Assembly (NCBI RefSeq): GCF_036417845.1
Contig: NC_089994.1
Coordinates: forward strand, 18,184,001 to 18,248,000
Direction: 5' to 3'
Origin: Apteryx mantelli
Lineage: Eukaryota; Chordata; Aves; Apterygiformes; Apterygidae
Length of the DNA: 64,000 bases
Within the stretch, counting starts at the first letter, position 1, and each line of letters begins with the position of its first letter. The notes under the pieces are model-generated. The model had not been told where the DNA came from and made no database searches. It worked only from the letters and a program-made list of their open reading frames with translations. The position numbers were made by a program, and so were the translations under genes. Shown in pieces: positions 35,201 to 46,968 of the stretch.

Positions 35201-38200
35201 GTCACTAAGGACCTGCTGCAGGCCAAGCGGTTCCAGGCCCAGACCTTGGGCACCACCTACGTGTATGACTTCCCAGAAATGATCAGGCAGGTGAGTCCAG
35301 GCCGAGCAGAAAGAGGTTCCAGATTATTAAATTTCCTTTTCTGCCCCTCCCTTCCTAGACTTTCTTGTCTGGGTTAAAAAATGCCTCTCTCCTGAGCTGG
35401 TAAAGAAAAAAAGGGGGGGGGGGAAGGGGCAGGAGGGACAATGAGACCAAACCCCCATGGTTTTGGTTGTATGAAGTACTTCTAAACCGTTTCCTAACTC
35501 TTGAAATTTGACATAACTGTGGTGATGGAGGATGCAAGCCAGAAAGCTGCGTGCAAGGAGGAGCGCAGCGGGGTGAGGGCTCTCTGTAGCTCCAGCCCCT
35601 TTTTTGTTCATGCAAAGTCCCATATAGCTGCAGGAGTGGGTGTCTGCGGTCAGCAATAGCCTTGGAGCTGCTGCAGCCCCTGCGTTTTGAACTCGTCCTA
35701 CGTGTGGTGTCTCTGCAGGCTCTCTTCAAGCAGTGGGGCTCCTCAGAGCTGTACCCCAAGGACATCCTGACTTACACTGAGCTGGTGCTGGACTCCCAGG
35801 GGCAGCTGGTGCAGATGAACAGGCTCCCTGGAGGGAATGAGGTAATGGCAAAAGAACTGGGAATGGAGGGAAAGAGCAGGGTGGGGGGAAGCTGCGCTAT
35901 GGCAAGGTATGAATTGCTGGAGGGCTTCCCAGCTCCAGCTGTGTTTAGCTCTAAGGGAATGCTCTTCAGGTAGAAGCTGTGTGTTGGTTCAGCTCTGACC
36001 CCGTTTCTCTGGAGCAACCTGCCCGTGTGACTTTGTGCTGTTTGGGGGCAGGTCGGGATGGTTGCTTTCAAAATGAAGCTGAAGACCCCCGAGTATCCGA
36101 AAGGCCGGGACATCGTGCTCATCTGCAACGACATCACGCACAAGATTGGCTCCTTCGGGCCGGAGGAGGACTTGCTCTTTCTTAGAGCCTCGGAGCTGGC
36201 CCGCGCTGAAGGCATCCCCCGCATCTACATCGCTGCCAACAGCGGAGCCCGGATTGGCTTTGCGGATGAGATAAAGCACATGTTCCAGGTGGCCTGGGTG
36301 GACCCTGCAGACCCCTACAAGGTGTGTGTGCACCTCCCTCCCTGCAATCAGAGAAAATAACAAAGGACTTAGGTGGGGAAGGCCCAGAGCTAAACTGGGG
36401 GGTAAAACTCCCACTGGGGGATCAGCTGAGACCAGGTAGTGCTGGGGGGTGAGCACATGTGCGCACCCAGTGCCACAGGGAGGGTTTGCTCCATTTTCTC
36501 CATCGGGATGGAAATAAAGGTGCCTCTGCTGGCGTGGCTCCTCTGGCATTGCTTGTCCGGTTGTGTTCCTGAGCGTGGTGTCACTGCACGGGGTGGGTTT
36601 GGGTTAGAGCGTGGATTTTCATGGGGACTGTGTCCCACATGAGTGTGTGTGCAGGGGATTCTGCAACTCATCCTCCTCATCTTCATTTTCAGGGGTTCAA
36701 GTATCTGTACCTGACTCCCCAGGACTACACGAGGATTAGCTCCGTGAACTCGGTGCACTGTGAGCACATCGAGGAAGGGGGAGAGTCCAGGTGAGCTGTC
36801 ACTGTCTCGCCTGGTTTGCACCCAAGGTGGGCAGGCTGCGGCGCCTGGCACAGCGGCTCCTGCACCTTGCCTTGTGCCCACGACGAGATCCAGGCCTCCT
36901 GCTGAACGAGTCATGGCAACCGAGTGCTTTCTCTTGTCCTATCTGTGGCACCGTGCCTCTGCCTTCCTTGCAGGTATGTCCTCATGGACATCATCGGGAA
37001 AGAGAATGGATTTGGAGTGGAAAACCTGAGAGCTGCCGGTACCATCGCCGGGGAGTCCTCTCGAGCTTACGAAGAAATAGTGACCATTAGCATGGTATAG
37101 CCTTTGAACCCTTCCCCTGCTCCCCTCTTCCTAGAAAAGGATGCTGCTCTTGTGCTTGCTTTCGGGATCACCCTTGGGGGAATAACAGGATGCAACAAGT
37201 GACCTAGCGAAACGGAGTCACCCCGCTATGCCGACTCCTGCAGAGTCGGGAGGGAACGCGTAGTTCTCCTGATGCTTGTTGATTATTCTGCAGCCCTTTT
37301 TCCCTGGTAATTCTGCGCATCCTTGTGTGTGCTCCCCAGGTGACGTGTCGTGCCATCGGGATCGGCGCTTACCTGGTGAGACTGGGCCAGCGTGTCATCC
37401 AGGTGGAGAATTCCCACATCATCCTCACCGGAGTCACGGCTCTCAATAAGGTAACGTGCGCTCCGGCTGCGGTATCTCCCCTGAGTCTATCCCTTCCGCT
37501 GCTAAAGGAGGCTGCTCCTTCCCACCATGAGCCCTGTCCCATGGGAAAAGGTGGTAGTTAACTCTGCATCGCTTCATGGGATGTGTCTGGGGGAGCCTGC
37601 AGGAGAAGTACCACTGGGCTCGTTCTGGCGATGAGGGAATTGTGAAATGCCGCCCAGCACCGACGTGGTGCTGCTTTAGAGGCCACGTCAACCTGCGTCC
37701 CTCTGTCCTGCGTCATTCCCAGGCAGAGAGGCTGAGCAGCAGGGCTGGGTCGCAAAGCTGCTGCGGGGACTTGTTCGGCTCCTGCCCCAGGGTCCTGGGC
37801 AGGACTCGTCTCCAGGCAGAATCTTACTAGTCTGAGACGTGATTTGAAACCCTAGTTAAACTGATGCAAAAGGCACTTGCTCTTTAGCTCTTTAACATGG
37901 GGTCTCCTTAATTTAACATCCGCCTGATAGGTGGAGGTTTAAATTCAGCCTCAAACCAGAGGGCACGGGCTTGTGCAAAAGTTTGTCTTAAACCGGACAA
38001 GGAGAAGTTGCTTCTGCTTTAGCCGAGTGATGTGCGTTTCTGTTAATAATTTTGACTAGGTTTTAGGACGTGAAGTTTACACGTCCAATAACCAGCTGGG
38101 AGGTGTGCAGATCATGCACAATAACGGCGTTTCCCACGTCACGGTCCCGGATGACTTTGAGGGGGTCTACACCATCCTACAGTGGCTTTCGTACATGCCG

Positions 38201-41200
38201 AAGGTAGGTGGGTGCTTCAGGATGGCGATGCGGGGGTGTAAATCTTCGCTGTTCCTGGAGTCCCTGGCTGATGACCTGCACTTCGGGGCTTTCTCCTTAC
38301 AGGATAACCGTAGCCCGGTGCCTGTCACTGCCATAAGTGACCCCATTGAAAGAGAAATAGATTTTGTCCCTTCCAAAGTCCCCTATGACCCCAGATGGAT
38401 GCTGGCAGGGAGACCACATCCAAGTAAGTGAGGGCAGCCTGAGACCCCTGCAGCAAGTCTCCCCTGTGCTTTCTGTGGCTGTAAAATCCTCCTGGCCCTT
38501 TGCGGATGAGGCTTGTCGCGGTGTTGCTGGGCAGGGAGCCGTTCCACGCTCACCGCTCTGGCTCTGCTCTGCCTCTGCAGCTCTCAAGGGAACCTGGCAG
38601 AGCGGCTTCTTCGATCAAGGCAGTTTCCTGGAGATCATGAGGCCCTGGGCTCAGACGGTCGTGGTCGGCAGAGCGAGGTACTGGGGCGAACACGGGGCTC
38701 CCGAGGGGACGCTCGCCGCCCCGGCCCGCGAGCTCCCGCTGAGCTCTGCAGCTCGGAGATGCTCACGTGCGCAGCTGCCGGCCCTCATCCGGCCACCTTC
38801 CCCTGGGGAAGGGGCACCAGCAGCGCCTGCGCTGCCGAGACCCTGCTGGGAACCCGGCCAAGAGCGCTCGAGGCCATGCCCTAGCATCGCTTTTGGGGTG
38901 GGGAGGAGGGGGATCCCTCCGGCCAGGGTGCAGCGTTGGAGGAGAGCCGGCCTCTGCTGTGGGTGCTGAGGCCGCCCTGCCTCGCCGCAGGTTGGGAGGC
39001 CTCCCCGTGGGCGTCATCGCCGTCGAGACCCGCACCGTGGAGGTGACGATACCTGCCGACCCCGCCAACCTGGACTCGGAGGCGAAGGTGTGTTGGGAGA
39101 CCTTAGGGTGAGCAAGCTGCAGAGGCGGAGTATCCAGGGGGGAGGCTGGAGAAGAAAGGAGAAAAGCTTCCTTGGCATAATCCTTCTTCATGTCTTGATT
39201 CTCTTTCAGGACTGGTGCTTGGTCAATTTAATTTTCTTCCAGTTTTTGCACACTGTGTGTTACTGACCTGCCAGCACTGCGTGCCGGGAGATGCCAGCAC
39301 TGACCCGACCGCTCCTGCTCGCCTCTTTTTCAGATAATCCAGCAGGCCGGGCAGGTGTGGTTTCCAGACTCGGCTTTTAAAACTGCCCAAGCTATTCGGG
39401 ACTTCAACCGGGAGCATCTCCCTCTGATGATCTTCGCCAACTGGCGGGGCTTCTCCAGCGGCATGAAAGGTACCCGCGCACAGGGCTGGCCCCAGGAGGA
39501 GCAGCGACCGCGACACCCTGGCCGTGCCCCGGGGCTCCCGGGGACGCGCAAGCCAGCCTGCCCCCGGGCTCCCCTTGCTCGCGCCCTTCAGGGACGTGGG
39601 GTCGGGCTGGGGGAGGCGATGCGGCGGTGCTGGGTCGCAGGTCCCAGGGTTTGGTGACTTCCCGCTAGGCTGGTTTTGGGGGACTTATTTGACTTCTCCG
39701 GTGGAGAAAAGAGCTTTGGGCAGCTGGATCCAAAAGGCTGATGCGCTTTAGAGTGATACCGGTGAGGCCCGGTGCTCTTGGGGAAGGAGGAAAGGGGCAA
39801 CAGGGGGATGTGAAAGAGGTTGGGGCTTTTGCAGAGAATAGGGGAGCACGGCCCACGCATGACAGCAGGCACAGCTCGCTGGCCCACGCTTGCCCTGGTG
39901 CCGCGGGAGCGCCCGGTCGCTGAGTCCCCTTGGCTTTCAGACATGTACGACCAGATGCTGAAGTTCGGCGCGTCCATTGTGGATAGCCTCAGGGATTTTA
40001 AACAGCCCGTCCTGGTCTACATCCCGCCGCACGCGGAGCTGCGGGGAGGCTCCTGGGTGGTCATCGACTCCACTATCAACCCCCTGTACGTGGAGCTCTA
40101 CGCGGACAAGGAGAGCAGGTCAGCCTCCCGGGGCCTCCGCGCGCCACGTGTGAAACACCTGCGTGCTCTCCGCAGCCCACGCATGGAGCAGTGAAAGCCA
40201 GTGCACGGTCTCTGCAGAGTCATCGTCTCACATGCAGAGACCTTGGATCACTGGAGATTTGTATTTTTTTTTGCCCTGCAGTAAATAAGAGCCATCAACT
40301 AAAAGTTCTTGGATTCTTAGAGAGCAGTTTCCTAGGTATTTCACTGGGGATGTTGTCCCATGTCTGGTGAAGGCTGCGGGGGAGTAAATGCGTTAGTCTT
40401 TTGGGGTGATTGGAGGCCTTTTCTTTAAACTGAGCTAATGCATACTAGAACAAGTTGTAAGGAATGGGAAGGTGGACAAGAATCCCACAGACTAGAAAGA
40501 AAACCCCTTTAGTTTTTCTCTGTCCTTAATTCTTAAAAGTGAGAGTTGTCTACAGTAACACTTACTTGTTCTGCATTGCTGACAGCTAAGTCTTGTCCCA
40601 GGATTTATGTTCCTCATGCAGGCCAGTCCCTGCTTTAACAAACTTTTTTTCCAGAGGTGGCATTTTAGAGCCTGGAGGAACAGTAGAGATCAAGTTCAGG
40701 AAGAAAGATTTGGTGAAGACCATGAGAAGGATCGATGCAGTTTACGCCAGGCTTGCTGAGCAGCTGGGTAAGGGAAGAGCATTTCAGCTTGCGGTGCTGG
40801 GCAGTGGTGCGCTCGGACATGAGGCTCAAACCCTGTAGGGGCATTGCAGACCCTTAGGCGGGTGGGCTGCTCAGCGCAGCGTGTCTCCGGGCGCAGGTAC
40901 GCCCGAGCTGTTGGAGGCAGAGCGCAAGGAGCTGGAGAAGCAGCTCAAGGCCCGGGAGGAGCTGCTGCTGCCCATGTACTACCAGGTGGCCTTGCGCTTC
41001 GCCGACCTGCACGACACCCCGGGCCGCATGCAGGAGAAAGGCGTCATTACGGTGAGCAAGGGTGCTTGGCTCGCTCCTTCGGCGTTGGTGGGGTTGGTGT
41101 CAGTCCTGGGGGAGGGTCTTGGCTCGGGGTAATTTTTTGCAGCTGCAGCACGAAGTAGGAAGGGAAATTCCCCTCCCGCAGAGGCCAGGGCTGCAGTTTG

Positions 41201-42904
41201 ATGTGCTGATTCTTCTCCAGGCGTTGCGCTCTGCTCCAGCCCATGCTGGCTGGCAGACCTGCCCTGCGCCCCCTCGGCACCAGGGGCAAGAGCTGTGAGC
41301 AAGCAGTCGCTGCGCGTCAGCTGTTCTTCTTCCCCGGGGCATTTTCTACAAAGCGTGACCCCAGGTCCTGTCCCCTCCTTTCTGCAGGACATCCTGGAGT
41401 GGAAGAACGCCCGCTTGTTCCTCTACTGGCGGCTGCGACGGCTGCTCCTGGAGGAGGTGGTGAAGGCGGAGATCCTGAAGGCAAACAGTGAGCTGAGCCA
41501 CATCCACATCCAGTCGATGCTGCGGCGCTGGTTCATGGAGACGGAAGGAGCTGCAAAGGTACTGCGAACCTCAGGTTCCCGAGATGCCCGCGTCCCTGCC
41601 ATGGCGGTCCCAGTCCCGCTGAGGGCAGCTGCCTCGCTCTGCGTTCACCCGGGTGTTTCACCTGTGCTTCCCGTTGGGTTTAAACATGCGGCAGGAGTTG
41701 CTGTTCTGCAGCTTGTGGCAGGGTGAGCGTGCAAGCGGCCTTGAAACTGGGGCTGTCTCTTCAAATCAGGTGATCTCAGTTGGATGCAGGTGTTCAACTG
41801 TAGCAAGATGGCCCCAAAATAAATACCAGCATCTTAATTTCTACCATCAGATAGAGCTTCTCAGTGCAGAAATGAGAGACTTCAGGCATTTGCATTTGAG
41901 CGGAGCTGTCTGCCCTCAAGTGCACGACAGTGACTTACAAAGCTCCCCAGGTAAAGCGTGTGCTTCATGAGCTGGAAAATGAGCAGCCGAAGGGCAGGCA
42001 CAAGTAAATGTGTTTTACCTCAACGTTTTGCCTTTTAAACAGTCCACAAAGCTTTGCTGAGTTTTGATTTCCAAACTGAACCTTTTCCCTGCTGACCGTT
42101 ACATTGGACGAGGGGGGAGCAGCGCGGTGCCGCTGAGCGGGACCATTAGCTCTGCTTTCCTGAGCTGTGCCGGTCGGGAGCTCAGCGACTGGGAGGAAGA
42201 TGAGATAATGGTGACCCTAAGAGAGGACTTTAAGGGAAAGAATTAAAGAATTGGAACGCAAGAGACTGCTTGAAAACCTGTAAATAGATATGTGCAGGAC
42301 TGGGAAGAGCAGTCCAAATGTCTGGCTGTGTAACGAGAGGAAAAAGCCCCAGGACACAGCGGGGAGGAGGAGGAGGAGGGAGGCCGGGGTGGGACCTGGG
42401 AGCCGCCTCCCCACGGTGCTGCTCTCCCCAGGGCTACCTCTGGGACAACAACCAGGTGGTGGTGGAGTGGCTGGAGAAGCACCTGCAGGAGGACGATGGC
42501 GCCCAGTCGGCCATTCGGGAGAACATCAAGTACTTGAAGCGGGACTACGCTCTCAAGCAGATCCGGAAGTGGGTGGCTGAGGGCGCTCGGGAGCCGTGAC
42601 GCGTGAGAGGTGCTGTTGGCTGCACCAAGGCAATGTCAGCACCTCCTGGGCTGGGAACATTGCGTGGCCGAGGCGAGGCGGTTCTTGCTTAGGCTACAAA
42701 ACCGTCCGACCGGAACGTATCGTTTCTCTGAGCCGCGCTCAGCGACCGGCACGCTGACCGTGCTCTCTGTCTTGCAGCTTGGTCCAAGCAAACCCCGAGG
42801 TCGCCGTGGACTGCATCATCCAGATGGCTCAGCACCTCAGCCGCGCGCAGAAGGCCCAGATCTCCCGTCTCTTATCGACGGTGGATAATTCCAGCCCGTC
42901 CTGA
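11216..42904 (+). CDS. ACACB: ACACB, acetyl-CoA carboxylase 2 (52 coding exons)
   Basis: Multidomain biotin enzyme that carboxylates acetyl-CoA to malonyl-CoA at the outer mitochondrial membrane, where malonyl-CoA inhibits CPT1 and limits fatty-acid oxidation. The 52 exons read here (listed in the domain entries) join in phase to 7335 nt, 2444 residues (human about 2458). Domain order: hydrophobic N-terminal anchor, AMPK-site segment, biotin carboxylase, BT, biotinyl carrier, long central region, carboxyltransferase. ACACB rather than ACACA is called from the N-terminal hydrophobic segment and from the UNG/FOXN4 neighbours. The start at 11216 follows an in-frame TGA immediately before the ATG, so it is the first possible Met. 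All introns are GT-AG except one GC-AG (33246-33456). Oddities are MKI instead of MKM at the biotin lysine (K915) and Ser2148 in a usually Gly-Gly carboxyltransferase loop. No frameshift or stop was found. Confidence 0.97.
11827..17097 (+). other. ACACB: ACACB intron 1, CpG-rich
   Basis: 5.3 kb intron between the anchor exon and the AMPK-site exon. The stretch of about 12.9-16.5 kb is strongly CpG-rich and includes a GGA trinucleotide run at 13712-13729. Several long open frames on both strands here look like base-composition artefacts: they are Pro/Arg/Gly/Ala-rich with no recognised family. The island may be an alternative promoter (see findings). 11827-12900 and 16600-17090 show nothing recognisable. 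Confidence 0.6.
18271..18349 (+). repeat. 17-bp minisatellite ending in a splice acceptor
   Basis: Four tandem 17-bp units (CGTGTTTCCGTCCCGGC, the fourth with one change) at 18271-18338, followed by a partial fifth unit CGCGTTTCCAG at 18339-18349 whose AG is the 3' splice site of ACACB exon 3. In the full units the corresponding bases read GT, not AG. Confidence 0.93.
18350..23930 (+). other. ACACB: ACACB biotin carboxylase domain (exons 3-13)
   Basis: Exons 18350-18488, 18882-18991, 19196-19277, 19785-19883, 20275-20384, 20827-20937, 21169-21378, 21926-22096, 22403-22564, 22829-22992, 23780-23930; residues about 249-751. This half-reaction carboxylates biotin with ATP and bicarbonate. Visible motifs: N-lobe [23 protein letters not shown]-grasp glycine loop EGGGGKG at residues 443-449, [18 protein letters not shown], and NPRLQVEH at residues 568-575 with the catalytic-site Arg570 and Glu574. 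Conservation to human ACC2 is very high and no catalytic residue appears changed. Confidence 0.95.
24035..25773 (+). other. ACACB: ACACB BT linker domain (exons 14-16)
   Basis: Exons 24035-24138, 24994-25075, 25628-25773; residues about 752-862. They link biotin carboxylase to the biotin carrier and include [20 protein letters not shown] and [20 protein letters not shown], both strongly conserved in vertebrate ACCs. The intron donors are ordinary GT sites. Confidence 0.92.
25878..26371 (+). other. ACACB: ACACB biotin carboxyl carrier domain (exons 17-18)
   Basis: Exons 25878-26028 and 26237-26371; residues about 862-957. This lipoyl/biotinyl domain has [20 protein letters not shown] followed by the biotin site [11 protein letters not shown]. 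The biotinylated Lys915 is codon 26243-26245. The residue after it is Ile (ATT at 26246-26248) where vertebrate ACCs and most biotin proteins have Met (MKM). The rest of the domain is normal and the reading frame is intact, so the enzyme is probably functional. Confidence 0.93.
26985..34513 (+). other. ACACB: ACACB central domain (exons 19-35)
   Basis: Exons 26985-27131, 27314-27502, 27672-27772, 27942-28030, 28123-28247, 29013-29126, 29203-29316, 29742-29831, 30009-30127, 31214-31351, 31893-31992, 32093-32200, 32386-32442, 32877-32918, 33030-33245, 33457-33612, 34310-34513; residues about 958-1660. This eukaryote-specific non-catalytic region positions the two active sites and takes part in filament formation and regulation. 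Exons 31 and 32 are tiny (57 and 42 nt) and phase 0 on both sides, so skipping either would keep the frame. The donor of exon 33 is GC rather than GT. Confidence 0.92.
35135..42904 (+). other. ACACB: ACACB carboxyltransferase domain (exons 36-52)
   Basis: Exons 35135-35290, 35719-35841, 36052-36321, 36693-36790, 36974-37094, 37340-37450, 38060-38203, 38303-38423, 38581-38677, 38991-39087, 39334-39469, 39941-40118, 40655-40767, 40897-41051, 41388-41558, 42432-42568, 42778-42904; residues 1661-2444. It moves the carboxyl group from biotin to acetyl-CoA and is built of two crotonase-like subdomains. Visible motifs are [49 protein letters not shown] and [16 protein letters not shown], the last with Ser2148 in place of the usual Gly. 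The intron at 41559-42431 and others here show no extra gene. Confidence 0.94.
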
Positions 42905-43075
42905 CCCGGGAGGCTGCTGTCGTGCAGGGCAATCGCCGCAGGGCAGGAGGGGCACACGGAGAAGCTGCTACTCTGAGACCAGGCATCGCTCCCCACCCAG
43001 TTACTCGGCCCTTGAGCCGAAGCCTTAGACTCATATCGCGTGCCTAAATAAAGGGTGCCAGTGTCTGTGTTTTAA
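42905..43075 (+). other. ACACB: ACACB 3' UTR and polyadenylation signal
   Basis: Short untranslated tail with AATAAA at 43047-43052, followed by a GT-rich stretch (GTGTCTGTGTTTT) about 15 bases later. Cleavage is expected near 43070. The very short 3' UTR fits the compact gene. Confidence 0.75.
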
Positions 43076-46000
43076 ACGATGAAGATGGTCGCTCCGTCCA
43101 GGTGGCAGCCCCTCTGGCACTGGGGGTGGAGTTGATACGAGTTCATTACAGGGGCAGTTTTGCAGAAGTTAAGGTTGGCCTAAGCCAGTCCCTTGTACCT
43201 GGTGCAGCTGGGGACAACCCAGAAGTTGGTTTTAGAAAGAACTTAAAATCTTTTACTATGTTTTAATTGCAAGTGCTGGCGTTAATCTTTAAAACAAACA
43301 TCAGTCAGACGCGTTTCCCAAGTGAATGGAGCTGGAAGTACAAATGGAGTGGCACAGGCATCACCGGGGAATTGCATCAAGGAGGTCTCCGCACTGCTGG
43401 GTGTTGTGGCTGACCACGTCCCAGCACAAGGAAGTCTTGTTTAAGAAACAGTCCCAAACTGATGTTTTAAAAATAAACTAAGTAACTGTGAGGAGCAGTT
43501 TGTCTCATTCTTCCCCTTGTTTGGGAGTGATCGGTAGATGTGATTACGACTAGTTGATGGCCAGGAAAAGACTTCATCAGAGCCATGTTTTCAGCCTCTC
43601 TCTCTTCTACCTGTCACCAGCAAGCCACGTTTGTGGCTGTTGCAGTGGAAATATCAGCGGAGCCACCACGGTTTGACCAGGGAACAACAGGGCAGCTGAA
43701 CTGTCTGTTCCTCTCTTCGACTTTGTGTCCTTTTCTGTGTTGTGCCACAGCTCCTTTGGACGTTCTCAGTCTGCAGCTGCCGCGGGCGCAGGAGAGGAGG
43801 GAGGACACGGCTCCGGGTCTGCCTGCCCCAGCACGTCGGAGTGACCCGTCTCCTCCGCTGAACCACGAAGCAGTGGTGAGCCCTTCATCTGCTTGCAACC
43901 ATACCTCGTTCCCAGGCGGCCTTTAATCAGTTTGGTTCCTGTAGTGGAAGAGTAGGTCGAATCTGTGCTTTCCAATGTCTTCAGCTGTGCAACCTCGCGT
44001 TGTGGGTGCACCGTTTCACCAGGGCGGGCTGAGCTTTGCCTCTCGGAGGGAGATGGGGGAAGTGTTACGGCAATGAAAGGCACAGACACCCGTTTCACGT
44101 GCAGAGCTGGTGTTTCCATGATGTGGCAGTACTGGTCCTTGGTCCCTTCTGAGCAGACTGGGGTCTCCTGGCAGTGCCCCAGGGAGGTTTCTCTGCTGTG
44201 CAGGTGGGAAGGGAGCTATTGAACGCTTCCTGGTTTGAAAGGCGTTACTGCACTTGGTCGCGGAAAGGAGGGTGCGGAAGCTCACTGTAGGCTGGAACCA
44301 TCCAGCCAAGCTACTGACAATAAAATGACCACAGTTCTCAAGGAAGTTTTCCTGACTTCTGTTTCTTTTGTCATGGTATAAAACATGGAGGATTTGAGAA
44401 GTGGATGTTGAACCGTGTAAAGCATCCAGAGCCGGCACCTCTGCCGCAATGTGTAGCGCTCTTCCCCGGAGCGTGGGAACTTCTGTGCAGAGCGTTATAC
44501 CCCTCCTGAGAACTCCTGTCCCTAAACCAGCGTGCTTCCATGAATTTGGGTACAGAGATTTTTCAGCCGTATATTGAGAAATGGAAAAGAGTTCATGCGT
44601 TAAATACCTGTAAAATGTTGTAGTTCTGGTAGATTTGAGCCAGGGAAAAAGGCAGAAACTTAGCAGCACTTCTGTCACCTGGGCTGTCGCGCAGGGAACG
44701 TAGTGCAGTGGCGTTTCGTTGCTTCCTGGATTGTCAGTGGAAAGGAGACCCCTGGGACCCCTGCGGTTTAGTTTCTGGCTTGCTGAGTGAATTGAAACAA
44801 GCAGCTCAGCTTTCTATGACTTTCTATTCTACCTGTAGCGGGAGGGTAATACACACCCTAACCCTTAGCTTGAACATAGCAGTATGTCTGTAAAAACACT
44901 GAAGCCAGAGGAAAGGTGATCTTTTAGAAGTAAACTCTCACTTCCATTTGCAGGTGGGCATCACAAATGTTTTGTGAATGGATGAGATGCTTTTATTTTA
45001 GTGGGGGCTTGTAAACATGTCTCATGTTGAAGAGAAGGGTCTGCTCCTTCTCAGCACACAGGACAGTACAGCTGGAGTCAGACATATCTGAGCTCTGTCC
45101 ATTTGTCAACATCAGTAAATTGTATGAAACTGTTTCCCTGCTGGGTTAGTTTTTGGGTAGCGGTTGCTTAGGAATTACTGTTTAACGCTGATCTGCAGTG
45201 TGTCTTTTGGAGTGGGTTGGAGTGGGTAGTCATAATGCAGCATATCTAGAATGACCCAGGTTTAGTGCTAAGAAATATTATTTATTAAAAAAAAATGAAG
45301 ACATCTTAGATGACGCCAGCAAATGACCATTAACCACATTTGTTCTTGAACAATAAATTACGACTTAGAGCATCGTGCCCTTTCGGCAGAGTTTGCCATG
45401 GTTCTGTGTGCTTGGGAAGATACAGGCAGGTGCATACGCTAACCCCCCCTCTTCCCACCAGCGGTTTTCAGCAAGACGATATCGCTGCTGGGGTGGCTCC
45501 TGCATCCTGCGCCTTCCCGGCTCGCAGCGGAGGCCTGCGAAGGCCGATGCAGTTTTGTTTCATTGTTGGTTTTTAGTAGATGGACTTAACCCAGGGAGGT
45601 TTTCTCCCTCAAACCATCCCTAGCCTTACTTAGCATGAGAGGGAGGAATTCCTGGGCACTGTGGATACGCTATTGGGAAATGACCGACCAAGAAAGGCTG
45701 TTAATGCACAGGAACAGACAAAACAAAATATAAATATTACTTCATGGTCACAGAGGTATAAGTAGACTAAATGCTAAATTTCAAAGTACTCTTACAGTTT
45801 GCTCTTCATATCTTGCGATATTTCTTCAATTTTTTTGCAACTTATATTACCAAATATAAAGCAGGTTTTGAAAATTTAAAAGTCTACAGTAAAATTAATT
45901 TTACTTGGATTAATTAGGAAAGAAAGACTTATGAATTGGTATGGTACAGTTACAATATTTGGTCTCTGAATTTTTTTTAAAAAGCATGAGTTTCACAGTA

Positions 46001-46889
46001 TCAAAAGTGCTCATTTAAAAGAAATGTAGTGTAACAAAAGTGATTAAAGTTGTTGCATTTTTGATTATGAATAATTTAGTTGATGTAAACCAGGTTACTG
46101 CAGCATTTAAAAAATTGAACAGTGCTCAGTTTACATAATTTCTCTTCATAACAATAAATATAAATAAATTTACAAATAGTAATACTGCCTAGCACAAGAA
46201 TAGACAGAAGCACAATCCACAGGACTATAAACAAATCTAATTTTTTTAATCCTAAAAAAGGCATAACTCCTACAACATCTAGCCAGTGATCAGTCTAATA
46301 ATTCAGTAGTACCACTTCCTTCATGGGGCAAGGACTTTGTTTTTAAGCCTAGATATGACAGCTGTCTGCTATAGATTTGATTGTTCATTTTAATTTTTTC
46401 CCCTCCTTTTTCTCCTACCTCATGAAAATAAATTAAAAGATAGTTATGTCAGAAAAGCATTAGTGTTGCAAGTATCTCCAGAAATTGCATGTGATCTTTG
46501 TTCGATGGCAATAGTTATTTGGCAATTTAAGGAAAAAGATACATAGTACGTGATACCCAGCTTTGGACTCTAACTTGGTGCTGACCAGAGCATTGTCTTG
46601 TGTTCGCTTCTGTGTCCCGTGATTGATCAGTCCAGATCAGTGTCATTAAATGTGTTTACCTTAACTGGACTAGTTTCTAGCTCAGTTACATTCCAGTAAA
46701 GGTTCCTACTGACTGATGCCTTCCAGGTCCTTCTTACACGCTCACCAGTCCTGTATCACAACTGTCCATGTCCCTTCCTCAGTCTTGGCGTGGGTGAAAG
46801 GGATTCTACTGGTTTGATTTTATTTTGGCATCACGTGCGGTGTCCCAGTAAATAGCCAACACTCTGCAAGTGTCTGCAGGAGGAGCTGT
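43076..46889. other. ACACB-FOXN4 convergent intergenic region
   Basis: The two genes converge here. 43.08-45.6 kb is mixed composition and 45.7-46.6 kb is strongly AT-rich. I see no protein-coding gene; the longest frames have no recognised family. Several reverse-strand AATAAA/ATTAAA-like signals occur, so some of the right part may be extended FOXN4 3' UTR. Confidence 0.55.
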
Positions 46890-46968
46890 TTTATTGCTTT
46901 CACGTTCGGATTTTAAGGGTCAGAAGAAACTGGCCCCTGAGTTAGAGGTCCGTGGAACGGCGCAAAGC
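46890..46968 (-). other. FOXN4: FOXN4 3' UTR (proximal polyA signal)
   Basis: On the minus strand an AATAAA (46895-46890) lies about 75 bases after the FOXN4 stop. A longer 3' UTR using distal signals in the AT-rich DNA beyond it is also possible. Confidence 0.45.

Noticed and set aside
11216-42904. Assignment to ACACA instead of ACACB
   Set aside because: The N-terminal hydrophobic anchor, the long disordered leader and the UNG/FOXN4 neighbours all fit ACACB. ACACA lacks the anchor.
44016-44678. 220-codon minus-strand frame between ACACB and FOXN4
   Set aside because: No recognised domain, no splice partner and no codon pattern like the neighbouring genes. It lies in convergent intergenic DNA.
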